From: Simmondsia chinensis
Taxonomy: Eukaryota > Streptophyta > Magnoliopsida > Caryophyllales > Simmondsiaceae
Assembly (NCBI GenBank): GCA_018398585.1
Contig: JAGTTD010000026.1
Coordinates: 997,001-1,061,000, forward strand
Direction of reading: 5' to 3'
DNA: 64,000 nucleotides
The translations under genes were made by a program, and so were the position numbers. How positions within the stretch are numbered: position 1 is the first letter of the stretch; every line of letters begins with the position of its first letter. The notes under the pieces were generated by a model. That model worked only from the letters and a program-made list of their open reading frames with translations. It was not told the DNA's origin and ran no database searches. This document shows, one piece after another, positions 31,146 through 42,387 of the stretch.

Positions 31146-31645
31146 TAGAGGTGGCCAGTGGGCTGGGCCCAGCCCACGGCCCGATCCAACACGAAAATAC
31201 CTGGGCCCGACCTTGCCTAGTCACCCAAGCGGGATGGCTACGAGCCCCTTTTTTTGGGGGGGCGCCCGGGCCTAGCCAATCCCAGGCGCGAGCTCAGCCC
31301 GTTGGGACACTATATTATTATTTGTAATGGTTATAGTTGTATTTTTTTTAATAAGTTATAATAAATTTTATTCTATAAAACATATTTGCAATTTTATAGG
31401 GCACTATTATGATTGTATGTTATATTTTATTTTTGCCAAGGGGCAAGTGCTATTTTCATTTCTATATATAAAAAAAATGTACATCAAAATTTCGCATCTC
31501 GATTGTATGTTATATTATCTATTAATAAATTATAATTGATTTTTTGATCTGATCATATATATATGTACATTCTTTTATATATTTATTTTTATAAAATTAA
31601 AAAAAAAAGTGAGGCCAGGCCATGCAGCCCGGACTAGGCGCCCTA
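31146..31645. mobile_element. Non-autonomous hAT derivative
   Basis: It begins TAGAGGTGGCCAGTGGGCTG, nearly the same as the hAT at 22141, and has a similar GC-rich 'ggcccagcccacggcccg' subterminal region, an AT-rich middle, and a GC-rich right end with GGCCAGGCC. The 8-bp flanks match at only 5 of 8. No transposase sequence remains. Confidence 0.6.
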
Positions 31646-31703
31646 GTGTTATTAAATACATGTAACAGTTCGGCTAAAAAATTATTTCATAAAGTCATGA
31701 ACT

Positions 31704-31826
31704 GCAAAAACAAACCCAGTGCCTCAAGGATTAGGCGTGGCCGGGAGGGGGGTGGTAAGAGTATATAGCTTTAACGCTTCAAAGTCCTACTCTTTGGAGA
31801 ATGTATTCGAAGATCCCCAATCTAAT
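31704..31826 (-). mobile_element. Degenerate Au-like SINE
   Basis: 'aaacccagtgcctcaagga' and nearby fragments are the reverse of the SINE 3' end. Flanks 31688-31703 and 31827-31842 match at 13 of 16. It is diverged and has no recognisable head. Confidence 0.55.
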
Positions 31827-32107
31827 CACAAAGTTACGAACTAAAAAATTAATATATTAAACTTAAGGATACTAATATATAATTTATCCTTAATTTTTAT
31901 TATTATATAAACATAATATTTTATTGTTAGATATAAACCTAAGGTCCAAACAATTATAACTATGGTTCACCTCAAAATGTCAAAAAAGGAGTGCTTATTT
32001 TTAAATGATTTAGCAATATGGCATAATTTAAATAAAAAATTAGGATATAGTATTTCACCAAAACAATTTAGCAAAATAACATATTTTATTGTATAAATTT
32101 TGACTGC

Positions 32108-32327
32108 ATAACAACAATGACAAACTCGGTGCCTCAAGGGCTCCCGCATAAGCAGGGTCTGGGGGTAGATGTACGCAGCCTTCCCCCTTCAGGGGGCTAC
32201 CCTGAAGAGATACTGTTTCCGAGGACCCCCAACCTGAGAAGCTGGTCTGCAGCGTAGAGCATCAGACCTGGTAGCAGGAGAGCATCAAAGCATAAGTAGG
32301 GCAAAACACACGCCGAGTAAAAAAAAA
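32108..32327 (-). mobile_element. Au-body SINE, non-5S head type 2
   Basis: The 3' body (plus 32120-32225) is the Au-like module. The head, at plus 32226-32325, contains 'gacctggtagcaggagagca', shared with the SINE at 32717-32974 and unrelated to 5S rRNA. It is followed by an A-run. No target duplication was found. Confidence 0.65.
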
Positions 32328-32336
32328 AAAAAAAAT

Positions 32337-32395
32337 TGGCCTAGTGGTCAGTGTGTACTAGTTTGGGAAGTAAGGTCACAAGCTTGATTCCCATT
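32337..32395 (+). repeat. tRNA-like sequence
   Basis: GGCCTAGTGGTCAGTGTG resembles an A box and 'aagcttgattccc' a B box. The cloverleaf is not complete, so it may be a SINE head or chance. Confidence 0.3.
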
Positions 32396-32716
32396 GTTTA
32401 CATTTTTGGCATTATTTTAAAACTTATTATTTTTAGAGCACTCTTTTTTTATATAATATTAATGATTCTATATTTTAGAAAAAATTAAAATAAATAATTT
32501 TATTATATATTAATGATCTCACTCCTTTTTGTTTTGATATACACATAATTTACTTATATACATTCTCAAAAAACTTTCGTTTTTATACAAATTACCTTTT
32601 TTTTTTTTTTCTAACCTTTACAATGGCATGCATAAGATTAGAACAGTAAAGTATGTCATTTTTCTAAAATTTTTTAGTGAGATGCCATATCCCTAATTCT
32701 TTTTTAACATGTACCA

Positions 32717-32974
32717 ACAACAATAATAACAACAATAACAAACCCAGTTCATACAAGAGCTCCCGCAAAAGTAGGGTCTGGGGGGTAGATGTACGCAGCC
32801 TTCCCCTATTGAGGGGGCTACTCTGAAGAGAGGCTGTTTTCGAGGACCCCAACCTGAGTGACTGGGCCGCCGCAAAGAGCATGTAACCTGGTAGCAGGAG
32901 AGCAACAAAGCGATCAAGACAACAAACACAAAGCACACAAGACACAAGACACAAAGTAAGCCACATCAAACAGT
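32717..32974 (-). mobile_element. Au-body SINE, head type 2, with 17-bp TSD
   Basis: Flanks 32700-32716 and 32975-32991 match at 16 of 17. The minus-strand element begins with a T/G-rich head holding 'ttgctctcctgctaccagg', followed by 'cactcaggttggggtcctc' and the Au-like body, and ends in a GTT-rich tail. Its boundaries show that the non-5S head is a real part of a mobile unit. Confidence 0.85.
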
Positions 32975-33020
32975 TTTTTTAACCTGTACCATATTACTAA
33001 ATTAGTCCTTATTTTTCTAT

Positions 33021-33580
33021 AAAAATAGAGAAATAATACTTCTTCAAATCAGTAACAAAAACAATAGCTAAATCTTTTTTAAATAAAAGTACCCATAATA
33101 AAAACATTTTTTTAAGAAGTATATTTTGTAGAAAGTTAAAAAAATTTTTTTTTTTTTTTAATAACTCGTCCAAATATGCTCGTGACCCATGGAAAGATTA
33201 GGTTTTTTTATATCCCGAAAAACATTCATCTGCCCCTTCTCCTACTTAAGTTTGATTAGAGGATCGGAAGGAGATGTGATTCGAACCTTGGTCGAGAGGA
33301 ACGGAAAATGGTTTTCCAGTTTAGATACTTTAATTCATGCTTAATGTACACTTTAAAAACTATAAAATATCATTGACAAGTAACTGATAATTAACGGTAT
33401 AATTTAAGGTGGTTGATTGAAAATTTTCAAACTTTTTAGGGGACGTTTTTTAAAAAATTAAAAAGTTGTGATATTTAAATAAAAATTTATAATTTTTTAA
33501 AGTGGGTTTTTTTTCCCTAAATGCCAAAGGTGGAGGGGAACACGTCAGCGCTTACGTATGCAAGAAAGCGAAGGTTGACC
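33021..33580. other. AT-rich DNA, no gene
   Basis: 'ggagatgtgattcgaacc' near 33270 is B-box-like on the minus strand but has no convincing partner. No other feature is recognised. Confidence 0.4.
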
Positions 33581-33584
33581 ACTA

Positions 33585-33745
33585 TTACACTTTCAATGGG
33601 CCGGGCCTTTCTTAATTGGGTCATACTCTTTCTTAAGGCCCATTTACTCTACTGGGCTAGGCTCGTTTTCTCGTACTGTGGGCCTGATGGCCCATACTTG
33701 TTGGGCTCTTCCAGATAATTTGCAACTGCTATATAAAAACCCAAC
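33585..33745 (+). promoter_or_regulatory. Orphan promoter-like region (TGGGCC cluster plus TATA)
   Basis: TGGGCC or its complement GGCCCA occurs at 33597, 33637, 33679 and 33689, with two TGGGCT variants. This is the 'site II' motif bound by TCP factors in many plant housekeeping promoters. A good TATA box, TATATAAAA, follows at 33730-33738. ACGT cores lie just upstream (CACGTCAG at 33541). No open reading frame follows, so it may be a promoter cut from its gene or a TE promoter. Confidence 0.4.
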
Positions 33746-33769
33746 CAACATTATAGACATATACAACTA

Positions 33770-34450
33770 GGTTAAAGAAGGACTGGACCGAACCGGTCCA
33801 GACCGGACTAAAAAGGGCATTTGCGTACAATAGTTGTATTAAATATGAATTTATATTTTTTGCTTAAAAAAGGCGTCTACATTTATAGTAAAATACATGT
33901 TTTTTTACGTTTACCGTATAATGCATATTTCATAACACGTATTCATAATTTTTCAGAATAAAAAATAAATAGCCAGTTAAAAATCATATTTTTACCTAGG
34001 TTAAATATCCATATTCTACAATTTGCTGAATATTTTTTTTCTTACTATGAGTTATACTTCTTGCTACTGCTATTACACGTAATATCGTCAAACAAAAGTT
34101 TTATTGACATAATTATATCACTTGCCAATTATTTTAGGAGCGTTATAAATATGAACGTAATCATAGATAGTTTTTTATGAGTCAACAAATTTTTGACCAA
34201 TGTTTTTATGGAAAAAGCTAAATCCAAATTAAATGAGCTTATTAAGACAAGCTTAATTTGGAGCTCATCAAGTTGGGTTTGATCTTAACTGAGTTGTGCC
34301 GAGCCTAAGCTTGTGATAGTCGAGTTTGGGCTTGAAGTTTCTATATAGGTAGTTTTAACTGAGGTTGAGCTCACCTAAATGCAATCGAGCTAAACCTGAA
34401 GCTTGATGAGTTAAGGCTCAACTCACATACACCCCTAGGCTATATATGAT
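33770..34450. other. AT-rich DNA with hAT-like fragment
   Basis: About 34200-34437 is rich in GAGCT/AGCTC words and ends CACATACACCCCTAG, the reverse of a hAT TIR of the type at 4438. The other end could not be fixed. No gene is seen. Confidence 0.45.
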
Positions 34451-34827
34451 TATAGGTGTATATGAGCCTAATCGAGCTTGGGTTTTTTAGGCTCAAGGTT
34501 TGAGCCCAACCTAACTCGATAGCTCCAAGTTAAACTCAACTAATTTAGATTTATTTACAGCTCAATCTAGACATTTTTAGGATCAATTCTATTCATTTAG
34601 ACACAAATTTTGATGGATTTGGCATATTTAGGCTAATATACTGTATTAAAACAAGCTTATTCGGGCTTGAGAAACTACAAGCTCGAGTCTCACTACGCTT
34701 GAGCCCGACTTGTTGAGCTAAATGATCCAGATCAACTTGGCTCGAGCTCGAATCCAGTGGAACCTTTTGAACTTTATGACAAGCAAGCTTACGGGGCTAC
34801 AACTAGCTAGGCTCATACAGACCCTTA
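34451..34827. mobile_element. hAT-type MITE
   Basis: TATAGGTGTATATGAGCCTA at the left is mirrored by TAGGCTCATACAGACCCTTA at the right. Flanking octamers TATATGAT and TATACTAT match at 6 of 8. The interior consists of GCTCGAG-like words and has no coding capacity. Confidence 0.55.
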
Positions 34828-34852
34828 TATACTATAACTATAAAATTTCATT

Positions 34853-35090
34853 GGGACAAGAAACCAACTATTTCGAAAGTTTAAGCTATTAGGTGAAGCC
34901 TTAGGAATGATTTTATAGTCTAAAATCTCTTCTCACGTAACCTTTTGGACTTGAAGCGTGGATACTGCACAAGCTTAGTTCATACCCGATACTTGAATTA
35001 GGATTTGAACTTGTTATCTCTTGGCCAACAAGGTCGTGATACCATGTTAACAAAACGATTATTCCCAAAGTTTAACCTATTAAGTGAAGG
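34853..35090 (-). mobile_element. TRIM copy, truncated
   Basis: The left LTR (34853-34924) and internal region follow the 16029 copy, including a 'gtcgtgataccatg' primer-site complement. The right LTR stops after about 46 of 72 bp (35045-35090). Confidence 0.65.
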
Positions 35091-35149
35091 AACAATAATA
35101 CTTTTTTTCTCGGGGGGCTCGAAAATATTAGGATCGGCCCTAATTGAGC

Positions 35150-35380
35150 ATCAATTTTAACTATAAAAGATGAAAATTATAAACATAAGAGTAAGATTAC
35201 CTTGGATATGGCTAGAGGACATAAAACCACCATTGTTGTCCCTAATCATTGTTGAGGACGAAGTTAATGATCTGTACAGAGTATAAAATTATTCTTAAAT
35301 TTTTACTAGTAATAATATCGGCCAAGTAATAGATTCCAACCGGGATACTTGTCACCCTAACAATATTTAAAATCAACTAT
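35150..35380 (+). repeat. Unclassified repeat ending ACTTGTCACCCTAACA
   Basis: It shares 'gagtataaaattattc' and 'ccgggatacttgtcaccctaaca' with 35975-36165 and 45850-46055. It may be the terminal repeat of a longer relative of the TRIM family. Function is unknown. Confidence 0.4.
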
Positions 35381-35399
35381 TTAAAAAGTTTAAGAAGTG

Positions 35400-36850
35400 T
35401 TTTGGTATTATTTCGTATTTGTAGTTTTATGTTTTTGAAAAATAAAAACTCGGTTTTATAGATATATATATATTGCTTTATAAGTTTTTTATTTTCAGGT
35501 TTCAATCAAATTAGGAAAGACTCGAAAACGAAAAATAAAAAATAAGGGGAAAAAATCTTCACAAAATTTCTTTTTTTATTTTTTAAAAACCAAAAGGTAC
35601 TGACAAAAAACGACACTAAACATGCCCTAAACAATTCAAACACGAGTTTTTGAAACTCTGTCCATCTTCTTATCTGCCCATTTTATAGTATCACCTATTA
35701 CAATATAAAATCATTTTCAAGCTTTTACTCATCATCTTAAACTTTTTTCTAATTAGTTTCCTAATATGGAATCAAAGTCTTATTGAATGAGAGGTTACAA
35801 ATTCCGATCCTAACAACCAATACTCTAAATATTAATATATTTCAAACATAAAGTACTGACAGACCTATACATTATCCACACTTCAAGTTCAATATGCATT
35901 TACGTCAGTAGACATGTTAGAGTACAAAACCATTCCAAAATCTTTGCCCATCATCATAACCGTTCATCATACTTAATTATAAAAACCCGAAAAAACGTAA
36001 AGAAAGGTTACCTTTCAATGTTTGCTTTGCCACTCGTCATGGTTCATGTACCAGCTTTGTTGACGGTCCACACCGTTAGAGTTTAAAATCATTTCTAAAC
36101 TTTCACTAACAATAATCCCGGCTAGTCAGTAGAACCTAACCGGGATATTTGTCATCCTAACACTTTGTGATTATAAAGTCCAATACAAATGGGAGGAGGA
36201 TTGCCATATACATATATATACTTGCGTTCTAATATATATTTGAAAGAAACGTCAAAAAGTTTAAAAAAGCAAAAGAAACGTCAATAATTCAAATCTCATT
36301 CAAATTTTTTCTGGAAGAGAGAGAATAGTCATGTACTTATATATACTTAACTATCTGGACCCTTGTATTTTTAATACGTTATTGTTTGTTGCTTCATTTG
36401 ACTTGAGTAGTGTCTGTTATTTAACTGTTTGTATCAGTTATGCATATTTTTATTTGACAGAATATGGTTCTTTTTTTAGTGTTTGAGATCCTTCGGAAAC
36501 AACCTCTCTACAAGTTAGCACCCTGCACGGGTGAGGCTGCGTACATCGTGCCCTCCCAGACCCTACCGTGGAAGGAGCCTCTTTGAGACACTAGGTTGCC
36601 GTTGTTTGTTTGTTGTTTGAGGGTTTTTTTTTTTTTTTTTTTAATAATTAAGAGGAAAATATTATTAATAGTCTTTTTAAGTAAGAGCAATATCAAAACA
36701 AACAGTAAATTATAGAAAAATTGCAATAAGAGGACAAAAAAATTTTGAAAATTTAAAATATGGAATGAAAATTACTATAAAATTACTATAATATTTTATC
36801 ATCGAGAAGAAAATTCATACAAGTTTTTCAAATAATCAGTGAATTCCTAC
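35400..36850 (+). repeat. Duplicated segment, copy A
   Basis: About 1.4 kb collinear with parts of 45412-49200. It includes a diverged TRIM (about 35695-35980), an unclassified repeat, an Au-like SINE body (36487-36620) and a LINE-like T-run with 'aataattaagagg'. It lacks the LINE at 47371 and the SINEs at 46804 and 48886 found in copy B. Confidence 0.7.
36487..36620 (+). mobile_element. Au-like SINE body within duplicated segment A
   Basis: 'cggaaacaacctctctacaa', 'gaggctgcgtacatcgtgcc' and a TTG/TTTG tail mark the body. The counterpart in copy B is 47226-47362, so this insertion predates the duplication. Confidence 0.65.
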
Positions 36851-37140
36851 TGGAATGTGGGGAGTTTTTGGCCTCGTTTGGTTGCCACAGGAATTGAACT
36901 TCTGCATGATGTTCTATTTTTCGGGAATTTAATTTCTGTGTCAACTTTCTAGGAAATGGGTAAAAAATGTTTTGTTGTTGAAATAGGAAATAAAACTTAA
37001 TGGAAGGAGCTAGTTAAAAAAGAAAGAATTAAAATTTACCTAGGGAAGATGGGTAAATTACTTTCTATGCTTTAAAGAAATTAAAAATTGCTAAGTAATT
37101 TGTTCTTCCTGTATTCTGCCAACTTCCTGCCAATCAAATA

Positions 37141-37599
37141 TGTGCGGAAATAAACAATATACTTGGATCTGAATCGAATCAAATACCATGACAATAATGA
37201 GAAGCAATCGGACTAAAAAAGAAATGAAACAATAGACACAATGATTTACGTGGAAACCCCTTTACAATCGAAAGGGGAGAAAACCACGGGCGAAGATCGG
37301 AGCTTTTATTATTGAAACAAAAGAAGAAGAAGAAGTACAATATTCTCTCACACTCTCAATTTGATTGGTGCGGCGCCGCAATAGGGAAAACCTCACTTTG
37401 ACTTTGGATAATATATGACGTACCCTACGTCCGTATTTATAGAGAGCTGAAACCCTGTTTCCCGATCGATCGGCCCGCTCTCTAGATGCGTCCCTCTTTT
37501 ACGTAACATTCCCGATCGATCGAGCTCCACCCGATCGATCGGGCTCTCCACGGCCCTTCTCCTTAATGCGCCAAGTAATTTTGAGCCATTTACCTAACA
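37141..37599 (-). repeat. Copia-3 3' LTR
   Basis: It begins TGTGCGGAAAT on the plus strand and ends TTTACCTAACA. It contains three CGATCGATCG palindromes near 37464-37545. Confidence 0.92.
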
Positions 37600-37686
37600 A
37601 ATCTCCACCTTGGCTCAAAATCGACATCAACAATAAAATAACTCCACCTTCTCCACAAACGCCCCCTCAACCGGGGCTAACATACA

Positions 37687-40600
37687 TCAAACCGAAAGAT
37701 CCACTAAATTCGAGCAATGCTCGAACTTGCTTCCTGGTAGAATTTTTGTGAACATGTTAGCTGGGTTATCTTCAGTCCCAATCTTCCTCAACTCCACCTT
37801 CCGCTCGTCAATCAGATCTCTGATAAAGTGATGCTTCACGTCAATATGTTTCGTTCGGTCGTGATGAGTCATCTGATCTTTCACTAGGTGAATAGCAGAC
37901 TGACTATCACAATATACTCTAACTATCCCCTGCTCGATATTGATTTCACTGATCAACCCTCTCAACCAGACGGCTTCTTTGAATGCTTCTGTCACTGCTA
38001 TGTACTCTGCCTCGTTAGTAGACTGTGCTGTAACAGGCTGTAAACACGCTCTCCAACTGATAGCTGTGTCACCTAAACAAAACACATACCCTGAAGTGGA
38101 CTTCCTCTTATCAAGGTCTCCACCATATTTAGAATCTACATACCCAACCAAACAGCACTTACTTTTCCCATATTCCAAACACAAATCAGAGGTTCCACGA
38201 AGATACCTGAGAATCCACTTTACTGCATGCCAATGTTCTCTGCCCGGATTCGCCATGTACCTACTAACTCTGCTCATAGCAAAAGCAATATCTGGACGCG
38301 TGCAAACCATCGCATACGTAATACTGCCCACTGCACTAGAATAAGGAATCTGAGACATGTACCTGACGTCCTCCTCAATCTGAGGCAAATCTAACCATAT
38401 TCTAAACACAAATCAGAGGTTCCACGAAGATACCTGAGAATCCACTTTTCTGCATGCCATTGTTCTCTGCCCGGATTCGCCATGTACCTACTAACTCTGC
38501 TCACAGCAAAAGCAATATCTGGACGCGTGCAAACCATCGCATACATAATACTGCCCACTGCACTAGAATAAGGAATCTGAGATATGTACCTGACGTCCTC
38601 CTCAGTCTGAGGCAAATCTAACGCTGAGAGTCTGAAATGAGCTGCTAAGGGCGTGCTAACCGGGTTAGCATCCTTCATATGAAACCTATCTAACGCCTTC
38701 TCAATATACTTCTCCTCAGACAAGTATAATTTTTCAGCTTCTCGGTCTCTATGAATTTTCATGCCTAATATCTTCTTATCTGTTCCAAGATCCTTCATCT
38801 TAAATTCACTCTTCAGCATTGATTTCAAGTCATCGACATCTTTCATATCTCGTGTTGCAATCAACATATCATCAACGTACAAAAGCAAATAAACAAAGCC
38901 TGAATCTATCTTTCTGAAGTACACACAACTGTCGTACTTACTCCTGATGTAATCATGACTTGTCATGAACTGATCAAATCTCCTATACCACTGCCTAGAA
39001 GATTGCTTTAAACTATATAAAGACCTTTTAAGCAAACACACATGATCTTCTTTTCCTTCAACAACAAAACCCTTGGGCTGATGCATAAAGATACTCTCTT
39101 CTAGTTCACCATGCAAGAATGCAGTTTTTACATCCAATTGGTCAAGTTCTAAGTCATGCATGGCAACCAAAGACAATAATGCACGAATCGAAGTGTGTCT
39201 AACTACAGGTGAGAAAATATCATGAAAATCAACACCTTGTACCTGACTATAGCCTTTAGCTACCAAACGTGCCTTGTACCTCGCATCTTCCACTGCAGGA
39301 ATGCCCTCTTTTCTCTTGAAGACCCATTTGCATCCAACCAGTCTTTTCCCTGTAGGAGGCTTCACCAGTTCCCAAGTCTGATTCTTATGAAGAGACTGCA
39401 TCTCCTCATTCATAGCAACGAGCCACTTCTCAGCATCTAATCTCGATACAGCCCCTGTATATGAAGTCGGCTCACTGTCATCTAACGTTTCAGCAGTAGA
39501 GAGGGCATAGGCAATCATCTCCTCATACCCATATCTCTCAGGAGGCCTGATCTGTCGCCTCGGTCTACCACCAGCTATAGTAATATTCTCCACCTGCTGA
39601 CCTGTTTCTGCATTATCAGTAACAACATCAGAAACCCGTAATACTCTCTAGCTGAACAATCTGTTGATATGACTGTATCTCTGTATTATCAGGTGTCTCA
39701 ACCTGAACTGTATCTCTGTCAATGGAGGGTGTGTGTGGCGGATTAAGTAGACCAGACTCATCGAAAGTAACATCTCTACTAGTCAGAAACTTCTGAACAC
39801 ATGGATCCCACAATCTATGTCCCTTCACAGCTAACGCATAACCAAGAAAGATGCACTTCTTGGCCCTAGGCTCCAGCTTTCCATCATTAACATATGCATA
39901 TGCAGGACAACCAAAAACTTTGATCTGAGAATAATCAGAAGTTGAACCAGACCATACATCTTCAGGAGTCTTCATCTGTAATGAAGAATGCGGTGTCTTG
40001 TTCACAAGATAGCAAGCCATGCTAACTGCTTCTGCCCACCATTCTCTCTTTAAACCTGCATTTGAAAGCATACAACGAGCCTTCTCAAGTAACGTCTTGT
40101 TTAACCTTTCAACCACACCATTTGGCTGAGGTCGACCTGTACATGTCCTGTGTCTGACTATGCCCTGATCTTCACAAAATTTAGTGAAGTCCCCTTCGAC
40201 AAACTCAAGACCATTATCAGTCCTCAATCTCTTGATCGGCTTCCCTGTCTGTTTTTCAAGCAGAATTTTCCACTTCTTGAAGATATCATACACTTCATGT
40301 TTCTGCTCAAGAAAATAGACCCAAACTTTACGTGAGTAGTCATTAGTGAACGTTAGAAGATACCTGGACCCACCTTTAGAAGCCACTCTGGAAGGTCCCC
40401 ACAGATCAGAATGTATGTAGTCCAACGTTCCCTTGGTCTGATGCACTGCTGCCTTGAAGCTGACTCTCTTCTGCTTCCCATAAATACAGTGCTCATAGAA
40501 TTCCATCAGTCTTATTGACTGACCACAAAGAAGTCCCCTCTTACTCAGCTCAGACAATGCTTTGTCACCAATATGACCCATTCTCATGTGCCATAGTCTT

Positions 40601-41867
40601 ATGATTTCTGCATCCGTCATAGCAGATGTGGAAACAGCAACTGCACCTGTCACGGTTGTACCTGCAAGCTCATACAAAGTACCAACCCTATTTCCTTTCA
40701 TCACAACTAACGCACCCTTACTGACCCGCATGACTCCACCTTCAGCAGTGTACTTGTACCCATTAGATTAAAGGGTACCTAGAGAAATCAAGTTCTTTTT
40801 CAAATCCGGGACGTGACGAACATCACTCAAGGTTCTAATAGTTCCATCATACATTCTCACACAGACTGTTCCAACACCCACTACCTTACAAGCAGCATCA
40901 TTACCCATCAAGACAACCCCACCTTGTATAGACTTATACGTGGAGAACCAGTCTCTGTTTGGAGTAACATGAAACGAACAACCCGAATCCATGACCCACT
41001 TATCTATAGACCTGGACTGAGAATCAGCAACTAATAGAAACTCCCCCTCACTATCCTCCTCTACAGCACTAGCCTCAACGGACTTGTCTTTACCCTGGTC
41101 ACCCCTGTTACCCTCTTTTGATTTATTCTTATATCTGTAACGGTCTTTCTTTATGTGCCCTTTCTTGTGACAATAGTGACATGACAGGTTCTTATGTCTA
41201 GATTTGGACCTAGACTTGTTCACACCATTGGATCCCCTATGCTCTGGTCTACCTCTCACATGTAAGCCACTACCCGAGTTATTCACCGAGTCAGATAATT
41301 CCTTATCTATCCGTTCTTTACTCACAAGGTTTCTTTTTACCTCATCAATAGTAATGGTTGGCCTACCCCCGTATATCATGCTTTCTACAAAGCCCTTATA
41401 CGCATTAGAGAGCGAACACAGTAATATCATAGCTTGATCCTCGTCCTTAGGGACATCATCCAAAGCCTTTAATTCATGTATAATTGAGGTAATTCGCTAA
41501 GATGGTTTTTAAGAGATGTACCTTCTAACATACGAAAAGTGTACAACCGTCGTTTCACTGCAAGTTTGTTGGAGACTGACTTGTGGCAAAACATGTCTAA
41601 CAATTTCTCCCACAACTCCTTTGCGGTTTTAATCTCCAATACCTCTGACAAAACATCGTCATCCAAACATATCTGTATAGCCGTGAGAGCCTTCTCATCC
41701 AACTCTTCCCATTATGCCTCGGTCAACATTTCTGGTTTCTTCTCTTTCCCCTCCAGTGCTTTCTTCAAGCCATTCTGAGTCAGAAGCCCTTTCACACGGA
41801 CTTGCCATAAGCTAAAGCTTCCCTGACCATTGAATTTCTCAACCTCGGTTTTGATACTTGATGCCAT
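37687..41867 (-). pseudogene. Copia-3 Gag-Pol pseudogene
   Basis: The start is ATG at 41867. The frame breaks at 41712 (stop in Gag), about 41469 (stop and frame change), 40768 (stop after protease), about 39628 (frame change between integrase and RT), and at a 227-bp tandem duplication near 38395. The zinc knuckle lacks its last Cys (CHYCHKKGHIKKDR). Protease keeps MDSGCS. The integrase has lost one of its zinc-binding Cys (EFYEHC) but keeps HSDLWG, TDNGLEF and VVERLN. RT has LYVDDM, and RNase H follows with DSKYGGD and YCDSQS. Confidence 0.92.
38168..38621 (-). repeat. 227-bp tandem duplication in Copia-3 RT-RNase H junction
   Basis: Units 38168-38394 and 38395-38621 differ at only a few positions. 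227 is not a multiple of three, so the second copy shifts the frame and ends the RT reading frame at 38391. Confidence 0.92.
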
Positions 41868-41903
41868 TGTATCAATTCGAAGAACCAAGCTCTGATACCA
41901 ATT

Positions 41904-42387
41904 TATGCGGAAATAAACAATATACTTCGATCTGAATCGAATCAAATACCACGACAATAACGAGAAACAATCGGACTAAAAGAGAAACGGAACAATAGAC
42001 ACAATAATTTACGTGGAAACCCCTTTACAATCGAAAGGGGAGAAAACCACAGGCGACGATCGGAGCTTTTATTATTGAAACAAAAGAAGAAGAAGAAGAA
42101 GAAGTACAATATTCTCTCACACTCTCAATTTGATTGGTGTGGTGCCGCAATAAGGAAAACATCACTTTGACTTTGGATAATATATGACGTACCCTACATC
42201 CGTATTTATAGAGAGCAGAAACCCTGCTTCCCGATCGATCGGTTCCTCACCGATTGATCGGCCCGCTCTCTGGATGCGTCCCTCTTTTAAAAAACATTCC
42301 CGATCGATTGAGCTCCACCCGATCAATCGGGCTCTCCACGGCCCTTCTCCTTAATGCGCCAAGTAATTTTGAGACATTTACCTAACA
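41904..42387 (-). repeat. Copia-3 5' LTR
   Basis: It begins TATGCGGAAAT on the plus strand and ends TTTACCTAACA. Several palindromes seen intact in the 3' LTR have C-to-T type changes here (CGATTGATCG). Confidence 0.92.

Larger units (their letters stand above)
31055..31891. mobile_element. MITE-D copy split by a hAT derivative and a SINE
   Basis: The left piece (31055-31145) and the right pieces (31646-31703 and about 31827-31891) align with the intact family-D element at 5762-6044. The intervening sequences are the hAT derivative 31146-31645 and the SINE 31704-31826. Confidence 0.65.
31990..33020. mobile_element. Long-TIR MITE containing two SINEs
   Basis: The left arm (about 31990-32107) is mirrored by the right arm (about 32635-33020, interrupted by a SINE): 'gatttagcaatatggcat' against 'atgccatatccctaattc' and 'ccatattactaaatt'. 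The layout is Mutator-like. Ends are approximate and no duplication was identified. Confidence 0.5.
37141..42387 (-). mobile_element. Copia-3: degenerate Ty1/copia element
   Basis: LTRs lie at 37141-37599 (3', 459 bp) and 41904-42387 (5', 484 bp). They differ by many substitutions, a GAAGAA-length difference and an insertion of about 19 bp. AAATA is duplicated at 37136-37140 and 42388-42392. The primer-site complement is at 41889-41900, three bases from the LTR, and the polypurine complement AATCTCCACCTTGG starts at 37600. Gag (MASSIKTEVEKFNG) and RT resemble the Tork-type copia lineage rather than Copia-1/2. All frames are broken. Confidence 0.94.

Noticed and set aside
37141..42387. Copia-3 as part of the same family as Copia-1 and Copia-2
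   Set aside because: Its LTR length and ends (TG...CA), Gag and integrase differ clearly.
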